Shown: positions 31,524 through 40,824 of the stretch, piece after piece | Numbering within the stretch: position 1 is the stretch's first letter | How the letters are laid out: every line of letters starts with the position of its first letter | Position numbers and translations under genes: made by a program | Source of the DNA: Calothrix sp. PCC 7507 | GTDB taxonomy: Bacteria; Cyanobacteriota; Cyanobacteriia; Cyanobacteriales; Nostocaceae | Assembly (NCBI RefSeq): GCF_000316575.1 | Contig: NC_019682.1 | Span: 2,788,001 to 2,852,000 of the forward strand | DNA: 64,000 bases | Direction of reading: 5' to 3' | The notes under the pieces: model-generated | What the model was told of the DNA's origin: nothing | The model's database searches: none | Seen by the model: the letters and a program-made list of their open reading frames with translations, nothing else

Positions 31524-34013
31524 CTAAGCAATGCTCAGATTGACTTTGACAATGACATCGTTGAAATCTTTGTCCCCACCATTGGGCAAATCTTCAAAGC
31601 CAAAGATATTATTCCCAAACAACCGAATATGATCTGATGTATCTGCATTAGCGCCTAAGTATGGGAAATAAACACTCGGATCGTTATTGGGATTGGTATC
31701 AAGAATCGCATCCGCTCTGCCATCGACAATCAAAAATGGTGCAAAAATGGCACCAGGTTTAAAAATGCCAGTATAAGAGGCTGAACCTTGGTTATTGACA
31801 ATTAAGTCAATTCCTGCAACCCTTCCACGCACTGCAGCTTGTGTGTAACCAGCCTGTCCAGCAAGTATATCAGCCTTACCATCGCCATTAGTATCAATAC
31901 CGCCATTCTCATCAACAACCTGATAAAAGCCGACAAAGTTATTAAAAGCTGCTTCTCTATTCACAACAAACTCAGCTTTTACCTGTTGTGTGACATTCCG
32001 CAAGTCAATCACTTCGCCTTGCGCTTTCCCTTGCAGATTTGTACCTAAGGGTAAGGAGTTGTTTGTCTGCTTGATATTGACTACTAAATCCTGAAAGTCT
32101 CCGCTAGAAGTAGTCTTCCAAGCCAAGGAAAATCCATTATTTCCCAAGTCTGTAATCTTTTGTGTTGCAGGGTCAGCAAATAGTATATCTGCAATGGGGG
32201 TAGCTCCTGCCCGAACACTATCAAAACTACTATTTTTCACCAATAAAAATCTCAAGTTATCACCCGAATTCAACTCCAGTAGACTATTAAGATTGTTGGC
32301 ATTGAACCCGTTAGGGACATTCGCCAGTGTGGAGAAAATGACTTTGGCTCTATCTAAAGCCGCCTGAGCATAACCTGTTGCGCCAGGAGCAATCCCATTG
32401 ATTGTACCTTTAGTATCATCAACAGTAAATAGTCCTAATTCGTTCACTAGACTAGAACTACCGCCTGTGAGCGTGACTTGCAATTGAGCTTTATTACTGT
32501 CGCCTTTGATAGTGAAGACATCATTATCAGCGCTTTTGGCTAGTGGGATATCATTGTCAGTGATGCTGACGTTAACAGCATTGATTTTAATCCCGTTATA
32601 TTTGGTGTCGCTACTTGTGGCTGTATGTTGGATAATGTCGCTGTGGTTGCCTTCAACTACCGCATCATCTACTGCAGCTACTGTCACTTTTTGCGCTACA
32701 TTCCAGTTCTGAGTGGTGAAGGTGAGAGTTTTAGTATTGGTTGTGATTTGCTTACCGCTATTGACGGCAATGGTGACATCAGCAGTAGGCTGGCTAGCAA
32801 GTACAATTAAGTAGTCATCGTTTGCGCCGCCTTCAGTGACTTTGGTATTACCATTACTTTCAGTGATGGTGACGCCGGCGCTAGAGTTACCACCTACATT
32901 GATAATAGTACCCTTGGCTGTGCCACCATTAGTACCGATGGTTGACCCATTTGTGGGATTGCTTAAATTGACGCTGAAGGTTTCATTGTCCTCAACTATG
33001 GCGTCAGCAGTTGTCTGAACTGTAAAAGTTTTCTGAGTTTCTCCCTGTTTAAAGGTGATAGTTTCAGCTTTAGCTGCAAAGTCATTATTACTAGCTGTAT
33101 CACCTGCAACTATAAATGTAGATACAGAGACACTCTGATTAGTTTGAGTATCTCCCGTGCGGGTGATGGTGAAAGCGATCGCATTTCCTTCGACTGCTGA
33201 GGCGCTGTTAATCGAGAAAATCGCATTGATCGAATCAAAGCCAAAGTCATCTGGTGTGAGAGTATTGGCTTGGACATTTCTTAATATGCCCAACTCTTTG
33301 AGAGTACCGTTAATATTGGCTTTGACTGTTGTATCTAATCCCGTTTGTTCTAGTTTGAGATCGCTAAAAGCCTTAACTTCCGGTATCCCAGCCACTAAAA
33401 CTTTATCATCACCCTTTGTAAAATCTAATACCTCTGGAGGTACTTCCGGAACCGCTGCACTAGTGATATAAAAGCTGTCTCTACCAGTACCACCTGTAAG
33501 TTGGCTACCTTTTTTACCAGCAAAAAGTAAGTCATCACCAGCACCACCGAAAAGGCGATCGCTGGCTAATCCACCAATTAAAACATCGTCGCCATCACCA
33601 CCATCCAGGCTGTTGTTCCCCGTACCACTGGAGACATCGAGGAAATCGCTACCAACTCCACCTAAGAGAGTGTTATAACCAGTTCCCCCGGAAACAGTTA
33701 GGCGATCGCTTCCAGAACCGCCATCGAGTGTGTTGTTACCACCTTCGACGATGAACAGGCGATCGTTATCTTCTCCCCCTTCCAGTTTGTTAAAACCCGA
33801 ACTACCTAAAGCAAATAAACTATCTTCGCCAACACCGCCGATTAAAGTATCGTAATTGTTAGCGAAAAGCTGATCATTACCAGCACCACCATCAAGCAAA
33901 TTATTTCCTTGGCCATTGCTAGCATCTAAGATGTCATCTCCCTCAAAACCAAAAACTTGGTCATTCTTATTCGCGTACAATTCATCCTGATTTGGAGTTC
34001 CATTAATCATCAT
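31524..34013 (-). CDS. RTX / Calx-beta / DUF4114 extracellular protein, no catalytic domain recognised
   Basis: This 829-residue protein has no N-terminal signal. RTX-type calcium-binding repeats come first (about 1-190; [28 protein letters not shown]). A domain ending TPDDFGF, a Calx-beta module (about 265-375; NDFAAKAETITFKQGETQKTF) and a second beta-sandwich (about 380-490) follow. The C-terminal DUF4114 module (about 600-829) ends FGFEDLPNGGDKDFNDVIV. The last 150 residues closely match the C-terminus of the 2,879-residue protein at 47842. The arrangement indicates secretion by the adjacent T1SS and calcium-dependent folding outside. A structural or adhesive role is possible. Confidence 0.85.
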   Translation of the reverse strand: MMINGTPNQDELYANKNDQVFGFEGDDILDASNGQGNNLLDGGAGNDQLFANNYDTLIGGVGEDSLFALGSSGFNKLEGGEDNDRLFIVEGGNNTLDGGSGSDRLTVSGGTGYNTLLGGVGSDFLDVSSGTGNNSLDGGDGDDVLIGGLASDRLFGGAGDDLLFAGKKGSQLTGGTGRDSFYITSAAVPEVPPEVLDFTKGDDKVLVAGIPEVKAFSDLKLEQTGLDTTVKANINGTLKELGILRNVQANTLTPDDFGFDSINAIFSINSASAVEGNAIAFTITRTGDTQTNQSVSVSTFIVAGDTASNNDFAAKAETITFKQGETQKTFTVQTTADAIVEDNETFSVNLSNPTNGSTIGTNGGTAKGTIINVGGNSSAGVTITESNGNTKVTEGGANDDYLIVLASQPTADVTIAVNSGKQITTNTKTLTFTTQNWNVAQKVTVAAVDDAVVEGNHSDIIQHTATSSDTKYNGIKINAVNVSITDNDIPLAKSADNDVFTIKGDSNKAQLQVTLTGGSSSLVNELGLFTVDDTKGTINGIAPGATGYAQAALDRAKVIFSTLANVPNGFNANNLNSLLELNSGDNLRFLLVKNSSFDSVRAGATPIADILFADPATQKITDLGNNGFSLAWKTTSSGDFQDLVVNIKQTNNSLPLGTNLQGKAQGEVIDLRNVTQQVKAEFVVNREAAFNNFVGFYQVVDENGGIDTNGDGKADILAGQAGYTQAAVRGRVAGIDLIVNNQGSASYTGIFKPGAIFAPFLIVDGRADAILDTNPNNDPSVYFPYLGANADTSDHIRLFGNNIFGFEDLPNGGDKDFNDVIVKVNLSIA

Positions 34014-34347
34014 AATTTCACTTTTAATTGCTATTTTTTACTTCAGCAGTTTTTTGTAATGACCCTGAGGAATGATTAATATTTAATTAGTCAATTGCAT
34101 TAACAAGATAAATACTACAGTTACTTTTTGGCATTTATATAAAACTTTGATGAAATCTTAGGAGATTTTTATACATACCATAAAATCTCAAAACCAGCCT
34201 TTTTCTAAATTTATTCATCATTAACAAGTGGTTATCCTCAAGTTAAAATACAGAACTAATAAACCTCTTGCAAAAGTCTCAATATTTCTCTCTTTCTCTC
34301 TTTCTCTGCGCCTCTGCGTGAAACAAAAAAATATTTATGCAAGAGGT
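34014..34347. other. AT-rich promoter region of the RTX/Calx-beta gene, with a small inverted-repeat element
   Basis: Holds AT-rich sequence upstream of the RTX gene start, a CT-rich stretch around 34288-34320 and most of the element at 34258-34352. No credible gene was found. Confidence 0.5.
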
Positions 34348-34352
34348 CTATT
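34258..34352. mobile_element. Small inverted-repeat element supplying a gene's stop codon
   Basis: AATAAACCTCTTGCA (34258-34272) is matched in inverse at 34338-34352 with one mismatch, around a CT-rich interior. The right arm contains the complement of TAG (34348-34350), the stop codon of the minus-strand oxygenase gene. The last codons of that gene therefore abut the element. Confidence 0.65.
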
Positions 34353-34947
34353 GTCTTGGCTTCACACCAATATTAAAACTAATGCTGACCCTTTCTTCAT
34401 CACTCAAATTAGGTTCCACACCATGCATCAGCCAACTGGGAAAAATAATCATAGTCCCCTCAACAGACTTATAAGTCACACTTGGCACCGTCCAAGACGT
34501 AAATTCTAAATAAGGCGGCAAAAGCCGATGAGCGCCAACTCTGGGGTCACGAAAAAATAATCCTCCACAATCTTGAGGCGATTTCACATAATAAACACCA
34601 CTTAATAACGAGTTGGGGTGATCGTGAACCGAATTAGAAGCAAACTTACCATTCACGATTGCCCAACAATTATTAATATTTAAAAATACTTTATCCAAAT
34701 CCCACTTCAGAAAATTAGCCACCTCCAAAACATTATCCATAATGATTTTCATCAAATCTTGAAAATCATCCCGCCGATGCAGATTATCTACACTATGCCA
34801 ACCCAGAATATTAGACATATTCACACCCTGTTCATCCTGAGAGCGTTCAACCTGGATTAAGTGTAGCAATTTTGCATTCAGCGACTCATAATTATCAACA
34901 GAAAAATGCCATATAGGAGTAGGAAACCAATCTGTTTTAGAACCCAT
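34348..34947 (-). CDS. 2-oxoglutarate/Fe(II)-dependent oxygenase-like protein (TIGR02466-type)
   Basis: This 199-residue protein has the opening typical of this family, FPTPIWHF. The metal site region SVHDHPNSLLSGVYYV carries H108, D109 and H110; SWLMHGVEPN carries H175; and the strand ERVSISFN follows, probably placing the 2-oxoglutarate-binding arginine (R187). These oxygenases hydroxylate proteins or small molecules, but the substrate of this family is unknown. The gene stands between two T1SS substrate genes on the same strand, so modification of an exported protein is conceivable but unproven. The stop codon lies within a repeat element. Confidence 0.82.
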   Translation of the reverse strand: MGSKTDWFPTPIWHFSVDNYESLNAKLLHLIQVERSQDEQGVNMSNILGWHSVDNLHRRDDFQDLMKIIMDNVLEVANFLKWDLDKVFLNINNCWAIVNGKFASNSVHDHPNSLLSGVYYVKSPQDCGGLFFRDPRVGAHRLLPPYLEFTSWTVPSVTYKSVEGTMIIFPSWLMHGVEPNLSDEERVSISFNIGVKPRQ

Positions 34948-35128
34948 CGGTTATCAGTTATCAGTTATCAGTTATCAACTCAAAATAGTTATAACTGTTA
35001 AAGATGTAATCACTCAAAGATACAAAACACGAGGGAGTAATACCCCCCCGCATAATTAAAGTTTCTCAAAAAAACCTCAGCGAACCTCAGCGCTTACCTC
35101 CGCGCCCCTCTGCGTTAAAAAAGTAGCA

Positions 35129-38100
35129 CTAACCAATCAAACTAGCCGAGAAAGCAAAATTACTTGCTATCAAACTAGATGATGTAATTCCTAATAAAGA
35201 AGCAACTTCAGTATTTCCAATCTTCAGCAAAGTATCACCACCTTGCTGCAACAGAGTTAAATCACTGAACTTACTCACGCCAGAAATCCCACCAAGACCA
35301 ATCACATCAGTTCCTAAAGTAAAATCGGTGACAATATTCTTAGCAGTTGGTAAACTACCATTTGCAACCCAGAACTGGTCAATACCAGCACCACCAGTCA
35401 AGCGATTACCACCGGCTTTACCAGCAAATAGCACATCATCACCATCGCCACCAGATAGGTAGTCATTGGTATTAGAGAAGAGTTTGTCATCTCCAGAACC
35501 GCCATAGAGACGGTTATTGCTACCGCTACTAATTAAGGTGTCGTTACCTGAACCACCGAACAAGTTTTGACGAGAACCTTCCACTACTTGGAGAGTGTCG
35601 CTACCTACAGCACCAAAGATATTGTTAATCCCATTGGCTTCTACTATAGTGAGGTCATCATTACCTGCACCACCATCAACGCTGGTATTGCTAGCAGGGC
35701 CGTTGACACCCACTAAAACTTGATCGTTACCATCGCCTGTAGAGACATCAGAGTTGCTACCAACAAACACTGTGTCATCACTACTGCCAGTAATGATAGT
35801 GTTATTTCCTTTGGACTCTATGGTGTCTGCGCGATCGCCACTAAAGAAGGTTTGATTAGGTGCAACTGTGAGTAAGTTGTCGTCACTAGTGCTACCAAAT
35901 TTAATTATTGGTGGTGCAGCATCAAGACTAAAACTGAGAATTGATCGCACTGGATTCGCTGCTGATGGTTCTGGAAATGTATTGACTGCATAGGAATTAA
36001 TTCCTTGCACATTGACATTCAGGGTTTTTCCATCAGCAGAAATATCAAAAACGGTGTAATTATAGGTATCAGGAGAGTAAAAATCAATCGGTTGTCGCAG
36101 AGTGTCAGCATTGGCATCGCCTTCACGCACAACATTTTTGAGTCCTGGGTATTTAGGATCTAAACCGACGGGGTTGACATTAGCAGCTATTTGACTTGTT
36201 ACAAGTTTATCGGCTAAAGACTTGATGTTGCTGAAACTGTGGTCAGTAATGGCATCCGGGCCAGTAGCACCTAAGGGGCCATCAACGATCGACAAAGCAT
36301 AAGGTAAAACCTTAACACTGGTGGGATCGTTAATATTATCGAAGTAGGTTAACTCGTTGATCCGATTTTGGTGGTCATCGGTAGCCAAAAAGACGACATT
36401 TCTGATGTCATTATCAGCAATAAATTTCAGTAAGTCATTGCGTTCTGCGCGATAGCCACCAATCCATGACTTACCACCATCAGCGCCAGAACCGATCGCC
36501 CCAATTTGATCTATAGGATCAGATACGCTGACAAACTTCCAAGTTGTACCGTTGTTTTGAGCATCCAACAGAGTTTGCTTTAGCCAAGCCAGTTGGGTTT
36601 TACCCAGCATAGTGCGATCGGGATTGTCTGCACGAGGTCCAGTGTCATCTGCTCCCGCCGCAGTCTTCAATCGCACATCGCGGTAAGAGCGCGTGTCTGT
36701 GTTCACATAAATGACATTCTGACCCCACTGCTGGGCATTGTAAAGCTGCTGAGTCCCATCGGTGCGAGGATCGTTAGGAGCAGAAATAATTTTTTCTTTA
36801 ATCGGCTGGTAGTCGGAATAAGCCTGCTCGAGAATTTTAAATCCCACAGTGTCGTTGATAAACGTACCAGTTTTATTTACGTCATCTGCGATATTGCTGG
36901 AACCATTACCGGAAGCAGTCGCTAAACTAATGGGTGCGCCACCATTGATCAGCTGTTTATTCCCTAGTTCGTGGTTATCTAGGACAGTATAGTTACCTTG
37001 AGAAGTAAACAATGTTTCCAAACTAGCAAAGCCACCCTTGGAAACAGGTTGAATATTTTCTAGATATTTGCGATGGTAATCGATTAAAGCTTGGGTAGGA
37101 TTGACGGCAGCATCAGCCGCCGCGGGAGATCCAGTACTTGCAGTCTCGTAAATTGTGTCTCCCAAGAACACAAAGAAATCTAAATTCAGGCTGCTAAAGT
37201 TTTGGGTAGATGGATAAGGTCGCATCAAACCATCAGCATCACCACTAAAAGCAAAACGCACGGGAACACTAGCAGTAGTATCTGGCGCGGTTTTGAATGT
37301 ACCAACTGGACTAACATCACCTGTCGCAGTCACGAAACGATAGTAGTATTTAGTACCACTCTGCAAACCTGTGGCATCCACTTTCGCTGTGCCATCGTGA
37401 TCAAGACCGTCAGTTCTAGCAGGGACGTTGTATGAAAAGGCAATCTTACCAAAGTTGGCATCAGTAGAAACCTGGGCAATCAGGTTTGTATAGTCGCCCT
37501 TCTGGGTGACAGGATTGTAGGTGCGAGTCCAGAGAATCGCGTCACTTGACGTTGCATCACCTGCAGCCACCCCAGAGAAGCCTATAGATTCTTTAAAAAT
37601 CTTGCCTGGAGAGCCGGTTTCTACACCATCGGACGCCAGGAAGGCACCGTTAACCCCAGCGACACTCAAGGTCGATATAGTCGGCAGCGGTAGCGTGGCG
37701 CTGCCTAAACCTGCGGCGTTATTGAACGTGAAGCCAGTGGTAGATGTACCGAAGCTAACACCAGTAATCCGATTACCGATCGCATCGAAGAGATTCACCT
37801 CATCACCACCGGTGCTTAGACCGATGCCAGCGCCACTATAAGTACCGATAGTAAAGCCGCTGGGAACATTGTTACCGAACCATGCACTCTTGAAGGCGCT
37901 AGCGGTGGCGGCATCACCCTCGATGAAGATGACCGATTGCCCTGGAGCAATGCTGTTAACACCGTTGAGGGCGATCGCTGATGCAAAGGTGTTAGAGTTG
38001 TCGTCTACCTTCCAGCCAGTGATGTCTACGGCACTCGTGCCAGTATTTGTCACCTCAAACCAGTCGGCAGCATAGGGGCTATTGCCGCTGCTCCAGGGTG

Positions 38101-39334
38101 TCACCTCAGAGATGATCAGAGTGGAGGGGGCTAGGGCTTTGGCGATCGCTAATGTAAAAGTCGTGGTTGCGTCCGGGGTGCTGCCAACGGTTGTATCGTC
38201 TACATTGACGGTAACGCCATAGCTGGTCTTGGTTGTGGAAAGAGTGGTTCCAGCCTTGAGGTATAATGCACTGCCCGAAATTTCAAAGAAGCTAGCATCT
38301 GTCCCACTCAAGCTGAGGGTATTTGTCCCCAGCGCATCATCGGTGATGGCAATGTCTGCCACTTTAATCCGGCTGGCGGTGCTGGTGTTTTCAGCGATCG
38401 CATTGACTTTATTATTCAGCACTACAGCCGTAGGTGCTTGATTGGTTGCTGTAACTGCCGACGGTGCGTATACCCAGAGTTGCGGGTGATTGATGTCACC
38501 ACCGCCATTCTCGCTGGTGACATACAGATAACCATTGTTATCCATCGTCAGACCTTCATGTTGCTGGTCTGGAACAGACAACGGATTACCTGGATCAGAG
38601 GCGATGGTTAGTGAACTGTAAATCTTGCCAGTGCGATCGATGTTGACGATCTTGCCTGATTCTTGGCTCAACACCAGCAGGTGGCTAGAATCGGCTTGCC
38701 CATTCAAAGACGATAGATTCGATAATGCGTAAACGTCCGCGAAGTCTAAAAGATTTGCCAATGCCGGATCGAAAAGGTTAGTCGAGTTTTCTGTAGTGGG
38801 TGAACCGTTGGTCGCAGTCCCCGCCGCAAAATTGATGCCCGTTTGAAATATTCCTTCTGGTGTAACCTCTTTGACGGCGACGAATCCGCTTGTCTGCGGG
38901 TCATAGGAGATACCTTCAATCCCGATATTGCCGACTGTCGTACCGAGTTTTACAGTTTGTACATTGCTTTTGGTTAGCGTTGTGCCAGCGGCATAGGTGA
39001 ACAAACTGGCCTGTCTGTCTCGCTCCTCGACCAAGACGAACTTACCACCACCAACATAGGTAAGTCCTTCCGTATCATAGAAGTCAGTGCCTTGTGGACT
39101 ACTACCAGGTGCCAACGTCATAGAGTTGATCAACTGCCCAGTCTTGGTTACTTGAACAATCGATGTGCTGCCATCACCGACAACGAACAGCGTGTCAGTG
39201 TCCCAGTTGTAGGTGACAGCCGAGACTTCCTGCGCTAGCAGGCTGTTGGTAGGCGGAGTAGTACGCGTAGGTTCGGGTAGGTCGTACCGGCCAACCCTGA
39301 CATAGGTAGACAGATCAACATTATTGAAAGCCAT
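35129..39334 (-). CDS. Secreted mosaic PhoD-type alkaline phosphatase with SdiA-regulated-like propeller, lamin-tail and RTX domains
   Basis: Approximate layout of this 1,401-residue protein: an SdiA-regulated-like propeller (8-300; [35 protein letters not shown]), a cadherin-like segment (305-400), and a lamin-tail domain (405-560; [30 protein letters not shown]). A PhoD phosphatase/phosphodiesterase follows (585-1130; [34 protein letters not shown], the metal-ligand blocks). RTX repeats (1165-1401) end [10 protein letters not shown]. PhoD is a Ca/Fe-dependent secreted phosphatase. The usual N-terminal Tat signal is absent, and the RTX tail indicates T1SS export instead. The C-terminal module is nearly the same as that of the 2,066-residue protein at 40825. 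Confidence 0.9.
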   Translation of the reverse strand: MAFNNVDLSTYVRVGRYDLPEPTRTTPPTNSLLAQEVSAVTYNWDTDTLFVVGDGSTSIVQVTKTGQLINSMTLAPGSSPQGTDFYDTEGLTYVGGGKFVLVEERDRQASLFTYAAGTTLTKSNVQTVKLGTTVGNIGIEGISYDPQTSGFVAVKEVTPEGIFQTGINFAAGTATNGSPTTENSTNLFDPALANLLDFADVYALSNLSSLNGQADSSHLLVLSQESGKIVNIDRTGKIYSSLTIASDPGNPLSVPDQQHEGLTMDNNGYLYVTSENGGGDINHPQLWVYAPSAVTATNQAPTAVVLNNKVNAIAENTSTASRIKVADIAITDDALGTNTLSLSGTDASFFEISGSALYLKAGTTLSTTKTSYGVTVNVDDTTVGSTPDATTTFTLAIAKALAPSTLIISEVTPWSSGNSPYAADWFEVTNTGTSAVDITGWKVDDNSNTFASAIALNGVNSIAPGQSVIFIEGDAATASAFKSAWFGNNVPSGFTIGTYSGAGIGLSTGGDEVNLFDAIGNRITGVSFGTSTTGFTFNNAAGLGSATLPLPTISTLSVAGVNGAFLASDGVETGSPGKIFKESIGFSGVAAGDATSSDAILWTRTYNPVTQKGDYTNLIAQVSTDANFGKIAFSYNVPARTDGLDHDGTAKVDATGLQSGTKYYYRFVTATGDVSPVGTFKTAPDTTASVPVRFAFSGDADGLMRPYPSTQNFSSLNLDFFVFLGDTIYETASTGSPAAADAAVNPTQALIDYHRKYLENIQPVSKGGFASLETLFTSQGNYTVLDNHELGNKQLINGGAPISLATASGNGSSNIADDVNKTGTFINDTVGFKILEQAYSDYQPIKEKIISAPNDPRTDGTQQLYNAQQWGQNVIYVNTDTRSYRDVRLKTAAGADDTGPRADNPDRTMLGKTQLAWLKQTLLDAQNNGTTWKFVSVSDPIDQIGAIGSGADGGKSWIGGYRAERNDLLKFIADNDIRNVVFLATDDHQNRINELTYFDNINDPTSVKVLPYALSIVDGPLGATGPDAITDHSFSNIKSLADKLVTSQIAANVNPVGLDPKYPGLKNVVREGDANADTLRQPIDFYSPDTYNYTVFDISADGKTLNVNVQGINSYAVNTFPEPSAANPVRSILSFSLDAAPPIIKFGSTSDDNLLTVAPNQTFFSGDRADTIESKGNNTIITGSSDDTVFVGSNSDVSTGDGNDQVLVGVNGPASNTSVDGGAGNDDLTIVEANGINNIFGAVGSDTLQVVEGSRQNLFGGSGNDTLISSGSNNRLYGGSGDDKLFSNTNDYLSGGDGDDVLFAGKAGGNRLTGGAGIDQFWVANGSLPTAKNIVTDFTLGTDVIGLGGISGVSKFSDLTLLQQGGDTLLKIGNTEVASLLGITSSSLIASNFAFSASLIG

Positions 39335-39795
39335 AAAATTTCCTGGAAATAATTCTGATGGACGGCAGGAAGGCGAGAATAAACTGAACGCAAATGCTTG
39401 TTATGAGCGGGTTAGATGCTCCATAAGTCGCGTGACACTAACATTGGTTTGCCGTTAGTTGGAGCGATCGCATATCTATATGAATACTTAATTGAAAAAT
39501 TTAGATCGACTCTTCACGGTTGCTTTTTTATACCCTTTTTTTCCTAAATGCATTACTGGCTGAGAAGTCGGCCTAGCAGGATGCTTGATTACAGGTTAGA
39601 TTAGCCTTGGTAACTTAGTATCAATAGAGTCTTATCAATGGAGTTACTAAGTAAATTTAATGGAATATGTTTAAGAGCAGGTTGTAATTGAGTTAAAAAA
39701 AAGAAAATATATCAGATTAACTAATATTTTTAAGCACTAAATATTAATCTTGGCGTGAGCGATCGCATATACAGGATGTTGCAACCACACTCATA

Positions 39796-39833
39796 AAATC
39801 AAAGCGAGGAAATACTATTCCCCCGCTTGATTT
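39796..39833 (-). terminator. Terminator of the broken phosphatase-RTX gene
   Basis: An AAATCAAAGCGAGG-type arm pairs with CCCCGCTTGATTT, followed on the minus strand by TTTTATG. It is a paralogue of the hairpin at 40677-40712. Confidence 0.7.
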
Positions 39834-39837
39834 ATTA

Positions 39838-39863
39838 GGGGCACAACGGAAATGTTGTGCCCC
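39838..39863. repeat. Hairpin GGGGCACAAC / GTTGTGCCCC
   Basis: Perfect 10 bp arms around a 6-base loop, immediately past the remnant gene's stop codon. It is related to the hairpins at 12734 and 23823, forming a dispersed family. Confidence 0.75.
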
Positions 39864-39869
39864 TAATCA

Positions 39870-40365
39870 CTAAGCAACTACACTAGCCGAGAAAGCAAAG
39901 CTGTTAGCTGTGACTGAATATTGTTGATATTGTTGGTGGTGACGGGGGCTGTCGGTTGATTTGGATCGTAGAGAGTCGATCCGAGGTCATGGGCGAGGTC
40001 GATCGCTACAAAACCAGGGGGTAAAAATCCAGCGTGAACAGTAGGAGTCTTAACACCAGTGGTAGCATCTACCGTGTAGTAGCTCAGGGTTGAAGAGTAG
40101 CTGGTTGTGTTGATGTAGGTTGGTGTGCCGACTGCATCAAATGTAACCCCTATAGCCTGCTTACTGATTGTGGAAAACCCGTGATCGGCAGTAACAAAAA
40201 TATCTGTGTTTTCGTAGAGCGTATGACCAGGATTTGCGGGGTCGGGTGTCGCCTTCAGATTTCCCCCTTGCTCCCTGCCCTGCTCCCCTGCCTCTTTTGA
40301 CTGGATAACCAGTATAGACAGTGTTGCTGAAGTCGCCTGTATCTCCCCGATAGTGACCCGTGGCG
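39870..40365 (-). pseudogene. Remnant of an alkaline-phosphatase-like phosphodiesterase with RTX tail
   Basis: Three pieces of one ancestral gene remain. At about 40300-40365 there is GHYRGDTGDFSNTVYTGYPV. At about 39905-40260, in a different frame, a stretch contains ENTDIFVTADHGFSTISK, whose ADHGF block is typical of alkaline-phosphatase-superfamily phosphodiesterases. At 39870-39900, in a third reading phase, the RTX-protein end [10 protein letters not shown] stops at 39870. A G-rich short repeat separates pieces one and two, and a deletion joins pieces two and three out of frame. Paralogous promoter and terminator sequences still flank it. It is clearly broken; the original length is unknown. 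Confidence 0.75.
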
Positions 40366-40824
40366 ATCGCGCATTTATAATGAATACTTAATTGAAAAAC
40401 TTGGGTCAGCTCCTGATGATTCGTATTTTTGTCCCAAGTTTTTCTAGAGTGGATTACTAGCTGAGAAGTCAGCCCACTAGGATATTGCATTCCAAGTCAG
40501 ACGAACCTTGGTGTCAATAGATTTTTATCAATGGATCGACTAGATAAATTTAATGCTACAAATTTAAGGCGAAGTAGTGATTTAGTTAAAAAAGAAAATT
40601 TGTTAGCTCACTAAGTTTTCGAGTACTAAATATAAATCTGGGAATAGGCGATCGCCTATGAGATACTTGATGAAAAAATCAAAGCGAGGGAATGTTCTTC
40701 CCTCGCTTGATTCAGGTTATTTTCCAGGAAACAAAGATTGACTTTGGTAAAACTCTGCTTACCTTTGCGCCTACCTCAGCGTCCCTCTGCGTTTAAAAAA
40801 GTTACGAACTTATGCAAAGCTGTA
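40366..40824. other. Duplicated promoter/terminator segment, second copy
   Basis: Upstream region of the pseudogene and downstream region of the 2,066-residue gene. Matches 39460-39835 in order and spacing of blocks. Contains a HIP1-like site near 40649 and the terminator at 40677-40712. The part nearest the large gene holds a CT/GC-rich motif (CCTCTGCGTTTAAAAAAG) that also occurs near 35105. Confidence 0.7.
40677..40712 (-). terminator. Intrinsic terminator of the 2,066-residue gene
   Basis: AATCAAAGCGAGGGAA pairs with TTCCCTCGCTTGATT around a 5-base loop, followed by TTTTTT on the minus strand. It is about 110 bp past the stop codon. Confidence 0.75.

Larger units (their letters stand above)
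39335..39869. other. Promoter/terminator segment, duplicated at 40366-40715
   Basis: Upstream region of the PhoD-RTX gene. From about 39460 to 39835 it is recognisably similar to 40366-40715: shared GAATACTTAATTGAAAAA, a CTGAGAAGTC block, a TAAATTTAATG block, a HIP1-containing block and a terminator hairpin. It therefore holds the PhoD-RTX promoter and, at its right end, the terminator of the broken gene that follows. Confidence 0.75.

Noticed and set aside
34228-34509. 93-codon plus-strand ORF
   Set aside because: Runs through the inverted-repeat element and antisense to the oxygenase gene.
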